A stretch of 51,821 bases of DNA, from the NCBI GenBank assembly GCA_018676675.1, contig JABHEG010000193.1, positions 1-51,821 on the forward strand, given 5' to 3'. This document shows positions 9,825-18,609 of the stretch, piece after piece; the stretch's first letter is position 1, and the number at the start of each line of letters is the position of its first letter. The position numbers were made by a program, and so were the translations under genes. This DNA comes from Lentisphaerota bacterium (GTDB lineage Bacteria; Verrucomicrobiota; Lentisphaeria; Oligosphaerales; JABHEG01). Below the pieces are notes generated by a model. The model was not told where the DNA came from. It saw nothing but the letters and a program-made list of their open reading frames with translations, and ran no database searches.

Positions 9825-11033
9825 TCACGTCGACGCTGTAGGGCGATCGGGGGGACAATCTCGGAAATCACCGGTGCAGATGCGGTCACACGCGACCGCG
9901 CAGGCAACAGCCTGCTCAACCGCCTCAGTCATGTTGGTCAGCGCCGCGATTCCTGCTCCGCTCAGGAGCGCACGGCCCTCCTCGTCGTTAGTGCCGACAA
10001 GCCGCACTACCATCGGGATGTCTGTCTTGAGCTCTTCTCGTGCCATCAGGAGCCCCCGAGCGATGTCATCACAACGGGTCAATCCGCCGAAGATGTTCAC
10101 CAGGATGACTCTGAGTTCCTCGTTCCGGAGGAGAATCCGGACGGCATCAATGACCTTCCTGGGGGCGGAACTGCCGCCCACATCCAGGAAATTGGCGGGG
10201 CTTCCCCCGAGCAATTGGATGCTGTCCATAGTCGCCATCGCCAAACCGGCACCATTGACCATGCACCCAATACTGCCGTCCAGTTTGACGTAGCTGAGGC
10301 CGGCCTTGTGGGCCTCAATCTCGTCGGGGCTGGACTCCTCGTCGTTCCTGATCGCCTCCAACTCCGGATGCTTGAACAAGGCATTGTCGTCGAGCACGAT
10401 TTTCGCATCAGCGGCAATCAGCTTGTTCCCCTCAATGACGACAAGCGGGTTGATCTCTACCAACGATGCATCCGTGTCGACCATGAGCCGATACATTGCC
10501 TGAGCGATCGTCGTCGCCTGATCCACCAGTTCGGGCTCCCGGAAGGCTCGCCGAAGGGCTGAAACAACCCTGTCATCCACTGCATCTTCTGCAGCCAGGT
10601 CAGGACTGGCGATGTGAACAGTCTGGATTTCGTCGGGAGTCTGCTGCGCAACCGTCTCGATGTCGACCCCGCCAGATGCGCTGACGCAGCACGCAATGGC
10701 CTTGGCGCCACGATCAACGGTCAAACTGACGTAGTACTCAGCCTGGATGTCCAGAGCCGGCACCACAAGCACGCTGTCGACCCGAAGCCCTTTGATGTGC
10801 ATCGCCAGAATGTCACGGGCCGCACTCTCGGCTTCCGCCACCGACATCGCGAGGCGAACGCCACCGGCCTTTCCCCGGCCTCCAGTCAACACTTGGGCCT
10901 TGACCACGACCCTCCCCCCGAGCGATTGTGCCGCATCGGCGGCAGCCGCCGCCGTGTCAGCGACAAGCCCGGGTGCCACGTTGATCCCGTACTGCTGAAG
11001 CAGCTTCTGCGCCTGATATTCATACGTCTTGAT
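9825..11033 (-). CDS. sucC: succinyl-CoA synthetase beta subunit, apparent AUC start
   Basis: Beta subunit of succinate-CoA ligase with an ATP-grasp nucleotide site. Family landmarks: VVKAQVLTGGRGKAGGV, the SLVEINPLVV segment, GLAMATMDSIQLLGG, DVGGSSAPRKV and ILVNIFGGLTRCDDIA. The conserved N-terminal motif of SucC (of the form MKxxEYQAKxLL) is present as KTYEYQAQKLLQQYGI, but the codon where Met is expected is ATC at 11031-11033, preceded by an AGGGAG ribosome site at a suitable distance. The first standard start in frame is a GTG at 10979, which would delete 18 conserved residues. I therefore place the start at 11033 (402 residues), overlapping the end of sdhB by 14 bases. The C-terminus runs about 20 residues past the usual end. 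Confidence 0.85.
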   Translation of the reverse strand: MKTYEYQAQKLLQQYGINVAPGLVADTAAAAADAAQSLGGRVVVKAQVLTGGRGKAGGVRLAMSVAEAESAARDILAMHIKGLRVDSVLVVPALDIQAEYYVSLTVDRGAKAIACCVSASGGVDIETVAQQTPDEIQTVHIASPDLAAEDAVDDRVVSALRRAFREPELVDQATTIAQAMYRLMVDTDASLVEINPLVVIEGNKLIAADAKIVLDDNALFKHPELEAIRNDEESSPDEIEAHKAGLSYVKLDGSIGCMVNGAGLAMATMDSIQLLGGSPANFLDVGGSSAPRKVIDAVRILLRNEELRVILVNIFGGLTRCDDIARGLLMAREELKTDIPMVVRLVGTNDEEGRALLSGAGIAALTNMTEAVEQAVACAVACDRICTGDFRDCPPDRPTAST

Positions 11034-11760
11034 CGGACTTCTCCCTGGCCTGCTTGATCAAACGCTTGGTCCGATTGATGGCCTTTGTCACCTTGATCCC
11101 ACGCGGACAGACGCGAGTACAATTGAAATGGTTCTCACACGCCCAGACGCCATCAGAGGCATCCAGCACAGGTAACCGGTCCTCGAGACCCTCGTCACGA
11201 TCGTCAAACACAAAGCGCGACGCCTGCACGACAGCCGCAGGTCCGATAAATTCACTCTCCGGGGCGTTCGCTATGGGACAGGACGAATAACAGGACGCAC
11301 ACAGGATGCACTTGGTCTGGTCAGCGAACTTCCGGTGGACTTCAGGCAGTTGGGTGAATTCCTGCTTGCCCTCCTCAGCCTCGGTGTCACGACGGATGAG
11401 ATAGGGCTTTACCAAACGGTATTTTGCGAAAAAGGCATCCTGATCGACGTACAGATCACGCTGAACGGGCAACCCACGCAACGGCTCTACCGTGAGCGTG
11501 TCACCATCATTCGTCGCAATGTCCTGAACCAGGGTTTTGCAGGCGAGACGCTCCTGGCCGTTGATGACCATTGCGTCGGATCCGCACACGCCGTGCCCGC
11601 AGCTCTTACGGACGGCCAGGGTCGAGTCCTGGGTTCGTTTGATGAGTAACAGAACGTCAAGCACGCGGTCGGTGGGCGCCACATCCACCACGTAATCCCT
11701 GTCGTACGGGGCCTCATCCGTCTCCGGATGATAGCGCTTTATTCGGCATGTGATTCTCAT
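11020..11760 (-). CDS. sdhB: succinate dehydrogenase iron-sulfur subunit
   Basis: Carries electrons from the SdhA flavin to quinone through three Fe-S clusters. 246 residues from the ATG at 11760 (MRITCRIKRYHPE), chosen because GGGAAG precedes it; the longer frame to 11853 would run into sdhA. Cluster ligands are visible in order: the plant-ferredoxin type SCGHGVCGSDAM with a following Cys in ERLAC for [2Fe-2S]; CILCASCYSSCP for [4Fe-4S]; and CENHFNCTRVCPRGI for [3Fe-4S]. It lies 65 bp after sdhA. No sdhC or sdhD membrane anchor is found next to it. Confidence 0.95.
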   Translation of the reverse strand: MRITCRIKRYHPETDEAPYDRDYVVDVAPTDRVLDVLLLIKRTQDSTLAVRKSCGHGVCGSDAMVINGQERLACKTLVQDIATNDGDTLTVEPLRGLPVQRDLYVDQDAFFAKYRLVKPYLIRRDTEAEEGKQEFTQLPEVHRKFADQTKCILCASCYSSCPIANAPESEFIGPAAVVQASRFVFDDRDEGLEDRLPVLDASDGVWACENHFNCTRVCPRGIKVTKAINRTKRLIKQAREKSDQDV

Positions 11761-11825
11761 AGACTGCTTCCCAACGCCGTTGATGTTGGCACTAGAGTAG
11801 ACCAGTGGTCTGGGCCCGGGTTTCC

Positions 11826-13574
11826 TCAGTAGACTCTTGGCTTCGGTTCCCAACGTGACAGATCGACGGGTCGCGTACCAAGTCGTACGTCCCGCCCATT
11901 GAGCCAGGCCAGACTGTGATTCAGGAACGCCTCATCATCCCGTTCGGGGAAATCATCTCGAGCGTGGGCACCACGTGTTTCCTCACGCCAGTCCGCACAC
12001 GCCGCCGTGATCAAGGCCAGGTCGAGCAGGTTCCGCAACTCCAGGACCTCAACCAACTCCGTGTTGTACGCAGCAGCCGGATCCTCGATGCGTATGTGCC
12101 GGAAGTCGTCCCGCAGTTGCTGCAGTTCTGCCACCGCTTCACGCATCTGAGACCCCGTCCGGTAAATGCCGATCTTCTCCATCATCACGGTCCGCATCCG
12201 GTCCCGGACAGTGCCCGGCTTGACACTGCCGGACCCACTTTTGAGTTGATCCAGGAGGGCACACACGTCCGCCGCACCGTCACTGACGTTGACTGAGCAC
12301 AGATCCGCATTTGCCGCAAACTGTGCCATGTGTCGTCCCGCCCGGCGGCCGAAAACGACCAAGTCGACCAGGCTGTTCGTGCCCAGGCGGTTGGCCCCGT
12401 GTACCGACACACAGGCACATTCACCGGCCGCGTACAACCCCTCGATCACGCCTCCCGCCCCATCGCAGAGAACGCGGCCGTCAAGATCGGTGGGGATCCC
12501 CCCCATAGCGTAATGAGCGGTGGGCTGGACAGGGATCGGCGTGTCGGCAGGATCGATGTTCTGATAGGTTCGGCAAAACTCAGCGATATCAGGCAGCTTC
12601 TCCTCGATCACGGCCTTTCCGAGCCCCGTGGCATCCAGCAAGACGTAATCATCCACCGACTTGTCTCCGACAATGCCGTTTCCTGCTTTGATCTCCAGAG
12701 TAATCGCTCTGGCTACCATGTCACGGGGAGCCAGATCCAGGAGCGTTGGCGCGTACCGCGTCATGAAACGTTCGCCGTGGCGGTTGCGCAGGACACCACC
12801 CTCGCCGCGGACGCCTTCCGTGATCAGGATACCCATGCCACGAATCCCGGTCGGGTGGAACTGGAAGAACTCCATGTCCTCCAGCGGCAGACCACGACGC
12901 GCTGCCACGGCCGGTCCATCACCGGTGTTCGCATAGGCATTGGAGGTGATCTGGAACATGCGTCCGAACCCGCCCGTCGCGAGCAGAACGGCTTTCGAGT
13001 GGAATGTGTGCAGCTGCCCCGTTGCAAGTTCCAGAACGACCACGCCACAACAGCGGTTGCCATCCATCAGCAGATCCAGGAGGTGGAACTCATCAAAGAA
13101 CGACGCACGATTCCGTATGCACTGCTGGTAGAGCGTCTGCAAAATCATGTGGCCAGTCCGGTCGGCCGCGTAGCAGGACCGGCACACCGGGGCCTCGCCG
13201 AAGCCCCGGGTGTGGCCCCCAAAACGACGCTGATCGATCTTGCCCTCAGGTGTACGGCTGAAGGGCAAGCCCCGATGCTCAAGTTCAAGTACGGCCCGGA
13301 CCGCATCCTCGGCAAGAATAATGGCCGCATTCTGGTCTGTCAGGTAGTCGCCTCCTTTGACCGTGTCGAAGGCGTGCCACTCCGGCTTATCCTCCTCGAC
13401 ATTGCCCAGGGCCGCACCGATCCCGCCTTGAGCGGCTCCAGTGTGACTGCGAATCGGGTAGAGCTTCGAGACGACTGCGGTGCGTCCGGCACCGTGCAGA
13501 CGGCTCGCCTCGAGGGCCGCGTAGAGGCCGGCGCCGCCGGCGCCCACAATGACCGTGTCAAATTCGTAATTCAC
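11826..13574 (-). CDS. sdhA: succinate dehydrogenase flavoprotein subunit
   Basis: FAD subunit that oxidises succinate to fumarate. 582 residues, usual length. Visible: the dinucleotide fold VIVGAGGAGLYAAL at the N-terminus; the covalent-FAD histidine His44 in RSHTGAAQGGIGAA; the substrate segment QFHPTGIRGMGILITEGVRGEGG (split across about residues 240-262); the FAD motif in GLYAAGECACVSVHGANRLG; and a C-terminal helical domain with LRNLLDLALITAACADWREE and an R-x-E-x-RG-x-H-type segment (EETRGAHARDDFPERDD). ATG start immediately next to the fumC stop. The neighbours fumC and sdhB support succinate dehydrogenase rather than fumarate reductase or aspartate oxidase. Confidence 0.96.
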   Translation of the reverse strand: MNYEFDTVIVGAGGAGLYAALEASRLHGAGRTAVVSKLYPIRSHTGAAQGGIGAALGNVEEDKPEWHAFDTVKGGDYLTDQNAAIILAEDAVRAVLELEHRGLPFSRTPEGKIDQRRFGGHTRGFGEAPVCRSCYAADRTGHMILQTLYQQCIRNRASFFDEFHLLDLLMDGNRCCGVVVLELATGQLHTFHSKAVLLATGGFGRMFQITSNAYANTGDGPAVAARRGLPLEDMEFFQFHPTGIRGMGILITEGVRGEGGVLRNRHGERFMTRYAPTLLDLAPRDMVARAITLEIKAGNGIVGDKSVDDYVLLDATGLGKAVIEEKLPDIAEFCRTYQNIDPADTPIPVQPTAHYAMGGIPTDLDGRVLCDGAGGVIEGLYAAGECACVSVHGANRLGTNSLVDLVVFGRRAGRHMAQFAANADLCSVNVSDGAADVCALLDQLKSGSGSVKPGTVRDRMRTVMMEKIGIYRTGSQMREAVAELQQLRDDFRHIRIEDPAAAYNTELVEVLELRNLLDLALITAACADWREETRGAHARDDFPERDDEAFLNHSLAWLNGRDVRLGTRPVDLSRWEPKPRVY

Positions 13575-15019
13575 CCGTCGACTCCTGTTTCAGTCACGCC
13601 TCGCTGAACACGGTCACGGATCGGTTCCGCAACCGAGGGCCCAGTCATCGCTTCCGGTACCACATAGCAGTTGAACTCCTCAGCCGTCAGAATGCCGAGC
13701 TCGACCGCGGCTTGCATGAGCGTGGTCCCCTTGGTGTGGGCTTCCTTCGCGATCCGCGCTGCATTGTCATAGCCGATCCGCGCATTGAGGGCCGTGACCA
13801 ACATCAGAGACCGATTGAGATATGCGTCTATGACCTCCTGATCCGGCACGATCCCGGCCACACAACGATCACTGAAACTGCGGCAGCCGTCAGCAAGGAG
13901 CCGCACCGACTGCAGGAGATTCAGAATGATGACCGGTTTGTACACATTCAACTCAAAGTTCCCCGCGGCTCCCGCGATCGCAATCGTGGTATCATTCCCC
14001 ATCACCTGAGCCGCTATCATCGTCAGGGCCTCTGCCTGGGTCGGATTGACCTTGCCCGGCATGATCGAGCTGCCCGGCTCGTTGGCCGGAAGCGTGATCT
14101 CACCAATCCCGCAGCGTGGCCCGGAAGCCAGCCAGCGGATGTCGTTGGCGATCTTCATTGCGGACGCCGCCACCGTCTTCAGTGTTCCGCTCAACTGAAC
14201 GAGGGCGTCATGCGCTGCCAAGGCCTCGAACGTGTTGTCCGCGGTCTTGAATGGGTACCCCGTCAGTTCAGCAATCCGGTCCACAGCGCGCACGGCGAAC
14301 TCAGGATGCGTGTTCAACCCCGTCCCAACGGCTGTACCGCCAAGAGCGAGCTTGAGCACGTCCGGCAAGCAGCGTTCGACCCGCTCGCAACCGTGTCGGA
14401 TCTGCGCCGCGTAGCCGGAGAACTCCTGGCCCAATGTGAGGGGGACGGCATCCATCAGATGCGTCCGTCCGATCTTCACGATCGCAGCAAACTCACGGCT
14501 CTTCTCAGCCAAAGCTGTTCCCAGTTGCTCGAGGGAAGGCCTCAGCCGTTCGTGAATGCTGGTGACCACGGCAATGTGCATCGCCGTGGGGAAGGTGTCA
14601 TTCGAGGACTGGCACTTGTTTACATCGTCGTTCGGATGAACCGGAGTCCTGCTGCCCTTCTGACCTCCAGCCCTCTCGATGGCCAAATTCGCGATCACCT
14701 CATTCACGTTCATGTTCGTCTGGGTGCCGCTGCCGGTCTGCCAGATACTGAGTGGAAACTGATCTGCAAACTCACCGTTCCGAATGGCCTCGGCCGCATA
14801 GACAATCAAGTCTGTCGTTGCCTTTGGAAGCAGCCCCAGCTCGCCGTTCACCTGTGCGGCCGCTTTCTTCACGATAGCGTACGCACGGATCATCTCCGGC
14901 GGCATTGTCTCGGTACCAATGTCAAAGTTGATCAGAGATCGCGCCGTCTGAGCACCGTAGTAACAGTCACCCGGCACCCGAAGGTCACCCATGGTGTCTG
15001 TCTCTGTTCGGAACGTCAT
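13571..15019 (-). CDS. fumC: class II fumarate hydratase
   Basis: Iron-independent fumarase that hydrates fumarate to malate. 482 residues from the ATG at 15019 (MTFRTETDTMGDLRVP), chosen for the GAGGGTGAG just before it. The fumarase/aspartase signature GSSIMPGKVNPTQ is present near residue 330, with SGSGTQTNMNVNEV-type substrate segment (WQTGSGTQTNMNVNEV), the B-site region HPNDDVNKCQSSND and GRTHLMDAVPLTLGQE. The segment NNC- or KxxC-type residues that distinguish aspartase were not assessed. It begins 93 bp after pntB and abuts sdhA. Aspartase is the main alternative, but sdhAB immediately downstream favours fumarase. Confidence 0.93.
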   Translation of the reverse strand: MTFRTETDTMGDLRVPGDCYYGAQTARSLINFDIGTETMPPEMIRAYAIVKKAAAQVNGELGLLPKATTDLIVYAAEAIRNGEFADQFPLSIWQTGSGTQTNMNVNEVIANLAIERAGGQKGSRTPVHPNDDVNKCQSSNDTFPTAMHIAVVTSIHERLRPSLEQLGTALAEKSREFAAIVKIGRTHLMDAVPLTLGQEFSGYAAQIRHGCERVERCLPDVLKLALGGTAVGTGLNTHPEFAVRAVDRIAELTGYPFKTADNTFEALAAHDALVQLSGTLKTVAASAMKIANDIRWLASGPRCGIGEITLPANEPGSSIMPGKVNPTQAEALTMIAAQVMGNDTTIAIAGAAGNFELNVYKPVIILNLLQSVRLLADGCRSFSDRCVAGIVPDQEVIDAYLNRSLMLVTALNARIGYDNAARIAKEAHTKGTTLMQAAVELGILTAEEFNCYVVPEAMTGPSVAEPIRDRVQRGVTETGVDG

Positions 15020-15111
15020 CTCACCCTCGCGCTCATTCCCTAACCGGTACCAAGCCTCTTGCGTCCTCGCCTCCGCAATGGCGGCAAACAGACACGATCC
15101 AACTCCCACGG

Positions 15112-16506
15112 CTACGAGGCTTTGAACTCCTCAACCAAGGTCTCGATGGTCGCTTTGGCATCGCCGAAGATCATCTTCGTGTTGGCCTTGTAGAACAGCG
15201 GATTCGAGATTCCTGCAAAGCCCGAAGCCATCGATCGCTTGAGCACGAACACATTCCGCGCCCGATCGACCTCGATGATCGGCATGCCATAGATGGAACT
15301 CGAGGCGTCATCACGTGCGGCCGGATTGACCACGTCATTTGCCCCGATCACGACACACACATCAACGCTCTCGATGATCGGGTTGATGTCGTCCATCTCG
15401 ATGAACTTCTCGTAGGACACATTCGCCTCCGCCAGCAACACATTCATATGCCCGGGCATGCGGCCGGCCACCGGGTGTACCGCGAACTGTACCTCCGCAC
15501 CATTTGCTTCCAGGAGGTCGCCCAGTTCGCGCACCGCATGCTGCGCCTGGGCAGCAGCCATGCCGTAACCGGGGACAAAGGCGATCGATTGCGCTGCCTC
15601 CAGGACATAATAGGCGTCTTGTGCTGACGCGGCCTGAGCCTCGCCCTGTTCCGTCCCCCCTCCGCTACTGGAGTCGGCCACACCGAACCCTCCGAACAGA
15701 ACATTGGCCAAGGACCGGTTCATCGCCTTACACATGATGCTTGTGAGAATCAGGCCGCTGGCCCCGACGAACGCCCCCGCCACCACCAGAATGCTGCTGT
15801 CGATGACAAAGCCCGCGGCACAGGCAGCCAATCCCGAGTATGAATTGAGCAACGAGATCACGACCGGCATGTCTGCGCCGCCGATGGCGATCACGGCCAT
15901 AACCCCCAGCAACTGGGCCCCGAAAACGAATAGGTAGATATATGTATTCGGCCCCATGAGGCGCCAGGTGCCTCCACCGCCGAACTGCACACAGAACAGC
16001 ACCCCGAGGGTCACCACTGCGAGTAGAAACACGCCGTTGACTACCTGCTGCCCCGGAAAAGTCACGGGTCCGGAGTAGACCTTCCCACTGAGCTTGCCCC
16101 AGGCGATCACTGACCCAGTGAACGTGACCCCCCCAATCAGGATGGTCAGGACTACCGCGACAAGAAATGGGACGGCGTGCGGTCCGGGTTGCCCGTTGAA
16201 CTCCGCCCAACCAACCAACAGGCTCGCCAGACCACCACTGCCATTGAACAAAGCGACCATCTCAGGCATGCTGGTCATCTGCACTTTGAGGGCAGTCACG
16301 ATGCCCACCAACGAACCAGCCGCCACTCCTACCGCGATCCAGCGATAATCGAGTCCGGCCCGGGCAAGTGTGAACACCACAGCAACCAACATGCCGACAG
16401 CGGACAGGAGGTTGCCTTGCCGGGCCGTCGCGGGGGATGACATTCGCTTGAGGCCAACTGCGAACAGAGCGGCAGAGACGATATAGGCCAGATGGGTAGG
16501 CGTCAC
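15112..16506 (-). CDS. pntB: NAD(P) transhydrogenase beta subunit
   Basis: Membrane and NADP(H)-binding subunit of the proton-translocating transhydrogenase that passes hydride from NADH to NADP+. 464 residues, matching E. coli PntB. The first 270 residues carry about eight hydrophobic helices; the C-terminal dIII domain has the NADP site FVPGYGMAAAQAQHAV, the segment HPVAGRMPGHMNVLLAEA, VVIGANDVVNPAA and KRSMASGFAGISNPLFY. The start is the GTG at 16506 inside a GTGA overlap with the stop of pntAB, indicating coupled translation. Upstream in-frame extension to 16599 is not supported. Confidence 0.96.
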   Translation of the reverse strand: MTPTHLAYIVSAALFAVGLKRMSSPATARQGNLLSAVGMLVAVVFTLARAGLDYRWIAVGVAAGSLVGIVTALKVQMTSMPEMVALFNGSGGLASLLVGWAEFNGQPGPHAVPFLVAVVLTILIGGVTFTGSVIAWGKLSGKVYSGPVTFPGQQVVNGVFLLAVVTLGVLFCVQFGGGGTWRLMGPNTYIYLFVFGAQLLGVMAVIAIGGADMPVVISLLNSYSGLAACAAGFVIDSSILVVAGAFVGASGLILTSIMCKAMNRSLANVLFGGFGVADSSSGGGTEQGEAQAASAQDAYYVLEAAQSIAFVPGYGMAAAQAQHAVRELGDLLEANGAEVQFAVHPVAGRMPGHMNVLLAEANVSYEKFIEMDDINPIIESVDVCVVIGANDVVNPAARDDASSSIYGMPIIEVDRARNVFVLKRSMASGFAGISNPLFYKANTKMIFGDAKATIETLVEEFKAS

Positions 16507-16793
16507 TGGCCGACCTCCTTCTTGCTGAACATCATCAGCATTCGATTGGTGACGGCATAGCCGCCAACCACATTGATCGTCGCGAAGAACACAGCACACA
16601 CGCCAAGCACAAGGCTAAGTGTGCCCCCCTGACCACTGGTCTCCACCGCAAGCAGAGCCCCGATGATGGTGATCCCGGAGATTGCGTTCGAGCCGGACAT
16701 CAGGGGGGTGTGGAGTGTCGAAGGGACTCTGACGATCAGCTCAAACCCCAAAAACACGGCCAGCATAAGCACGAGAAGCATATTCTGAGACAC
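16503..16793 (-). CDS. pntAB: NAD(P) transhydrogenase alpha subunit, membrane part
   Basis: Short membrane segment of a split alpha subunit (96 residues). It begins MSQNMLLVLMLAVFLGFELI and contains VRVPSTLHTPLMSGSNAISG, the conserved entry to the first helices of the transhydrogenase dII domain, then two more hydrophobic helices. The alpha subunit is divided into PntAA and PntAB as in Rhodospirillum rubrum, rather than fused as in E. coli. It lies 16 bp after pntAA and overlaps pntB by four bases. Assembles with both in the inner membrane. Confidence 0.94.
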   Translation of the reverse strand: MSQNMLLVLMLAVFLGFELIVRVPSTLHTPLMSGSNAISGITIIGALLAVETSGQGGTLSLVLGVCAVFFATINVVGGYAVTNRMLMMFSKKEVGQ

Positions 16794-16809
16794 GGTTCCG
16801 GCCTCCTCT

Positions 16810-17934
16810 CTACGATGTTTTCAGGCGGGTGCTCACGATCTCCTGACCGTGAGTAAGCAGGCAAGCTGCGGTGATCTCATTTTCGCGATCCAGAACCAGG
16901 GCCTTCGCCTCGGAATCCCACAGCTCTGAGAACATGTGAAACACGTTGATCGCGTACATGTCGCTGGCGTCCCAAGGCACGCGCCCCTCCAGGTTCGCGT
17001 AGCCGAGAATCGTGACACCATCCAGCTCCACGGCCTCATTGAGACAGGATCCTGCCACGTTGCCCCCCGTCTCGACCGCCATATCTACCACAATCGTCCC
17101 CGGCTGCATCTGCGCGATCATCTCCGCTGTGATGATGGTCGGGGCTTCCTTGCCGAAAACTTTCGCGGTGGTGATGATCATGTGTGACCGAGAGCAGGCC
17201 GTCGCGATCCCCTGCCGCTGTTTGGCCAACTGCTCTTCGCTGAGCTGCTTGGCGTAGCCGTCCTTGCCTTCCGCCATCTCGCCGATGTCGATGCTGACCG
17301 ATTTGGCCCCGAGCGAGGTAATCTGTTCCTGGGCGGCTGGTCTGATATCGTACGCAGATACCCGGGCGCCCAAACGGCGGGCGGTGGCAATGGCCTGCAA
17401 CCCGGCGACACCCGCACCAATCACAAAGACGTCCAATGGGCGGATAGTCCCCGAAGGTGTAGTCATCATCGGCATGATCCGCCGAATTCTGCCGGCCCCA
17501 AGGATGACGGCCGCGTAGCCGGCTAGATTTGCCTGTGAGCTCAGGGCGTCCATCTTCTGTGCATACGTCGATCGCGGGATCATCTCCATACTCACGGCAC
17601 TTATCCCACGGGCGCGCAGCAACTCGACAGTCTCCTCCTCTCGGAAAGGATCCAGGAGGCTGATGTGCACAGTCCCCTCGCCCATCAGCTCAATGTCCTC
17701 CGCCGAGGGCGCTCGGACCCGCGCCACAGCGGCGGAATGGGCCAGGATATCCTCACGCTCCCCGATCTCCGCACCGGCTTCGACAAACACGTCGTCACCG
17801 ATTCCGAGATGCCTCCCGAAGCCCTTCTCAACCCTTATCTCCACCCCGCATTTCACGTATCGGGCAACCGTCGCGGGCATCATCGCGATGCGCGGGTCGC
17901 CTCGATGCAGATCACTGACTATGCCGAGTTTCAA
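16810..17934 (-). CDS. pntAA: NAD(P) transhydrogenase alpha subunit, NAD-binding part
   Basis: Soluble dI domain of the transhydrogenase, binding NAD(H). 374 residues. It resembles alanine dehydrogenase: an N-terminal RIAMMPATVARYVKCGVEI block, then the NAD fold DVFVIGAGVAGLQAIATARRLGA, the segment SAYDIRPAAQEQITSLGA, the mobile-loop region with GYAKQLSEE, and VVDMAVETGGN. The start is a TTG at 17934 with AGGAGAGG six bases upstream. It is the first gene of the twelve-gene run, so the transcription start for the whole TCA cluster probably lies in 17935-18100. Cytoplasmic face of the inner membrane. Confidence 0.95.
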   Translation of the reverse strand: MKLGIVSDLHRGDPRIAMMPATVARYVKCGVEIRVEKGFGRHLGIGDDVFVEAGAEIGEREDILAHSAAVARVRAPSAEDIELMGEGTVHISLLDPFREEETVELLRARGISAVSMEMIPRSTYAQKMDALSSQANLAGYAAVILGAGRIRRIMPMMTTPSGTIRPLDVFVIGAGVAGLQAIATARRLGARVSAYDIRPAAQEQITSLGAKSVSIDIGEMAEGKDGYAKQLSEEQLAKQRQGIATACSRSHMIITTAKVFGKEAPTIITAEMIAQMQPGTIVVDMAVETGGNVAGSCLNEAVELDGVTILGYANLEGRVPWDASDMYAINVFHMFSELWDSEAKALVLDRENEITAACLLTHGQEIVSTRLKTS

Positions 17935-18609
17935 GGCGCCTCTCCTACTTCGGGCAAAACCGCAGACCTAATCCCCACGGACCTCGCCACGTTTAGCACA
18001 ATACCATGTCGGACACGTCCCTCAGCGGGAAAGTTTCCGGCCACACACTTAAAAACAGTTATTATTATTAGAAGAAAGAGGCCTTTACCCCGACGTCCCG
18101 AGCTGACCGGTCGGTCGCCCGCTGGCCTGCCCGGCACAACTCTCGCTGAACAGCCGGCCGCGTGCTCCCGAACGCGCCCCCTCTTCCCAGGACAGGCGTT
18201 GGCGTGATCAACGGGCCTGGGACACGCCCGAAGAAGGCTGGAAGCAGAGCTCCTGAGAAACATCCCTTCTCCATTACAGTACAGCCCACTTGCCGTTTCC
18301 GCGGATGCGCCTCCGCGAGCGACCTTTCTGGCCTAGCGCGTCCATTCGGTCTGCTTCGGCACCGCCGATCTCCCTCCCAGACAGACCACGAACAGGGACG
18401 CTGTACCATCGCCGCAGCGGCGCAATCCCATCTGGAAAAGCGGGCGAAACGGGCTACTTTAGCCGTTCGTTCGTGCGAACCGGAAGCCCCGCACTCAGAC
18501 CTGCGGTGCCGGTGTGAGCTCCAGCCAGACACGAGTGGCGTTGAGATAGAGACGGGAAGCCGCCACGCACTTCCGCTGTACTCGGCCATTCCAGACCAGT
18601 TTGTGCACT
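17935..18609. promoter_or_regulatory. divergent intergenic region between pntAA and ftsK
   Basis: About 670 bp with no convincing gene; the open frames present have no ribosome sites and no recognisable protein features. A notably A/T-rich stretch at 18047-18075 (ending in a TTATTATTATTA-type repeat) stands out from the GC-rich surroundings and lies about 115-140 bp upstream of pntAA, which would suit promoter DNA for the TCA operon. I did not find a clear -35/-10 pair. I looked for RNase P RNA, tmRNA and SRP RNA signatures on both strands and saw none. Confidence 0.35.

Noticed and set aside
12330..13607. Long 425-codon plus-strand open frame.
   Set aside because: Antisense shadow of sdhA caused by GC-rich third positions.
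17935..18609. Possible structured RNA (RNase P RNA, tmRNA or SRP RNA) in the long gap before ftsK.
   Set aside because: None of the conserved core sequences of these RNAs could be found on either strand.
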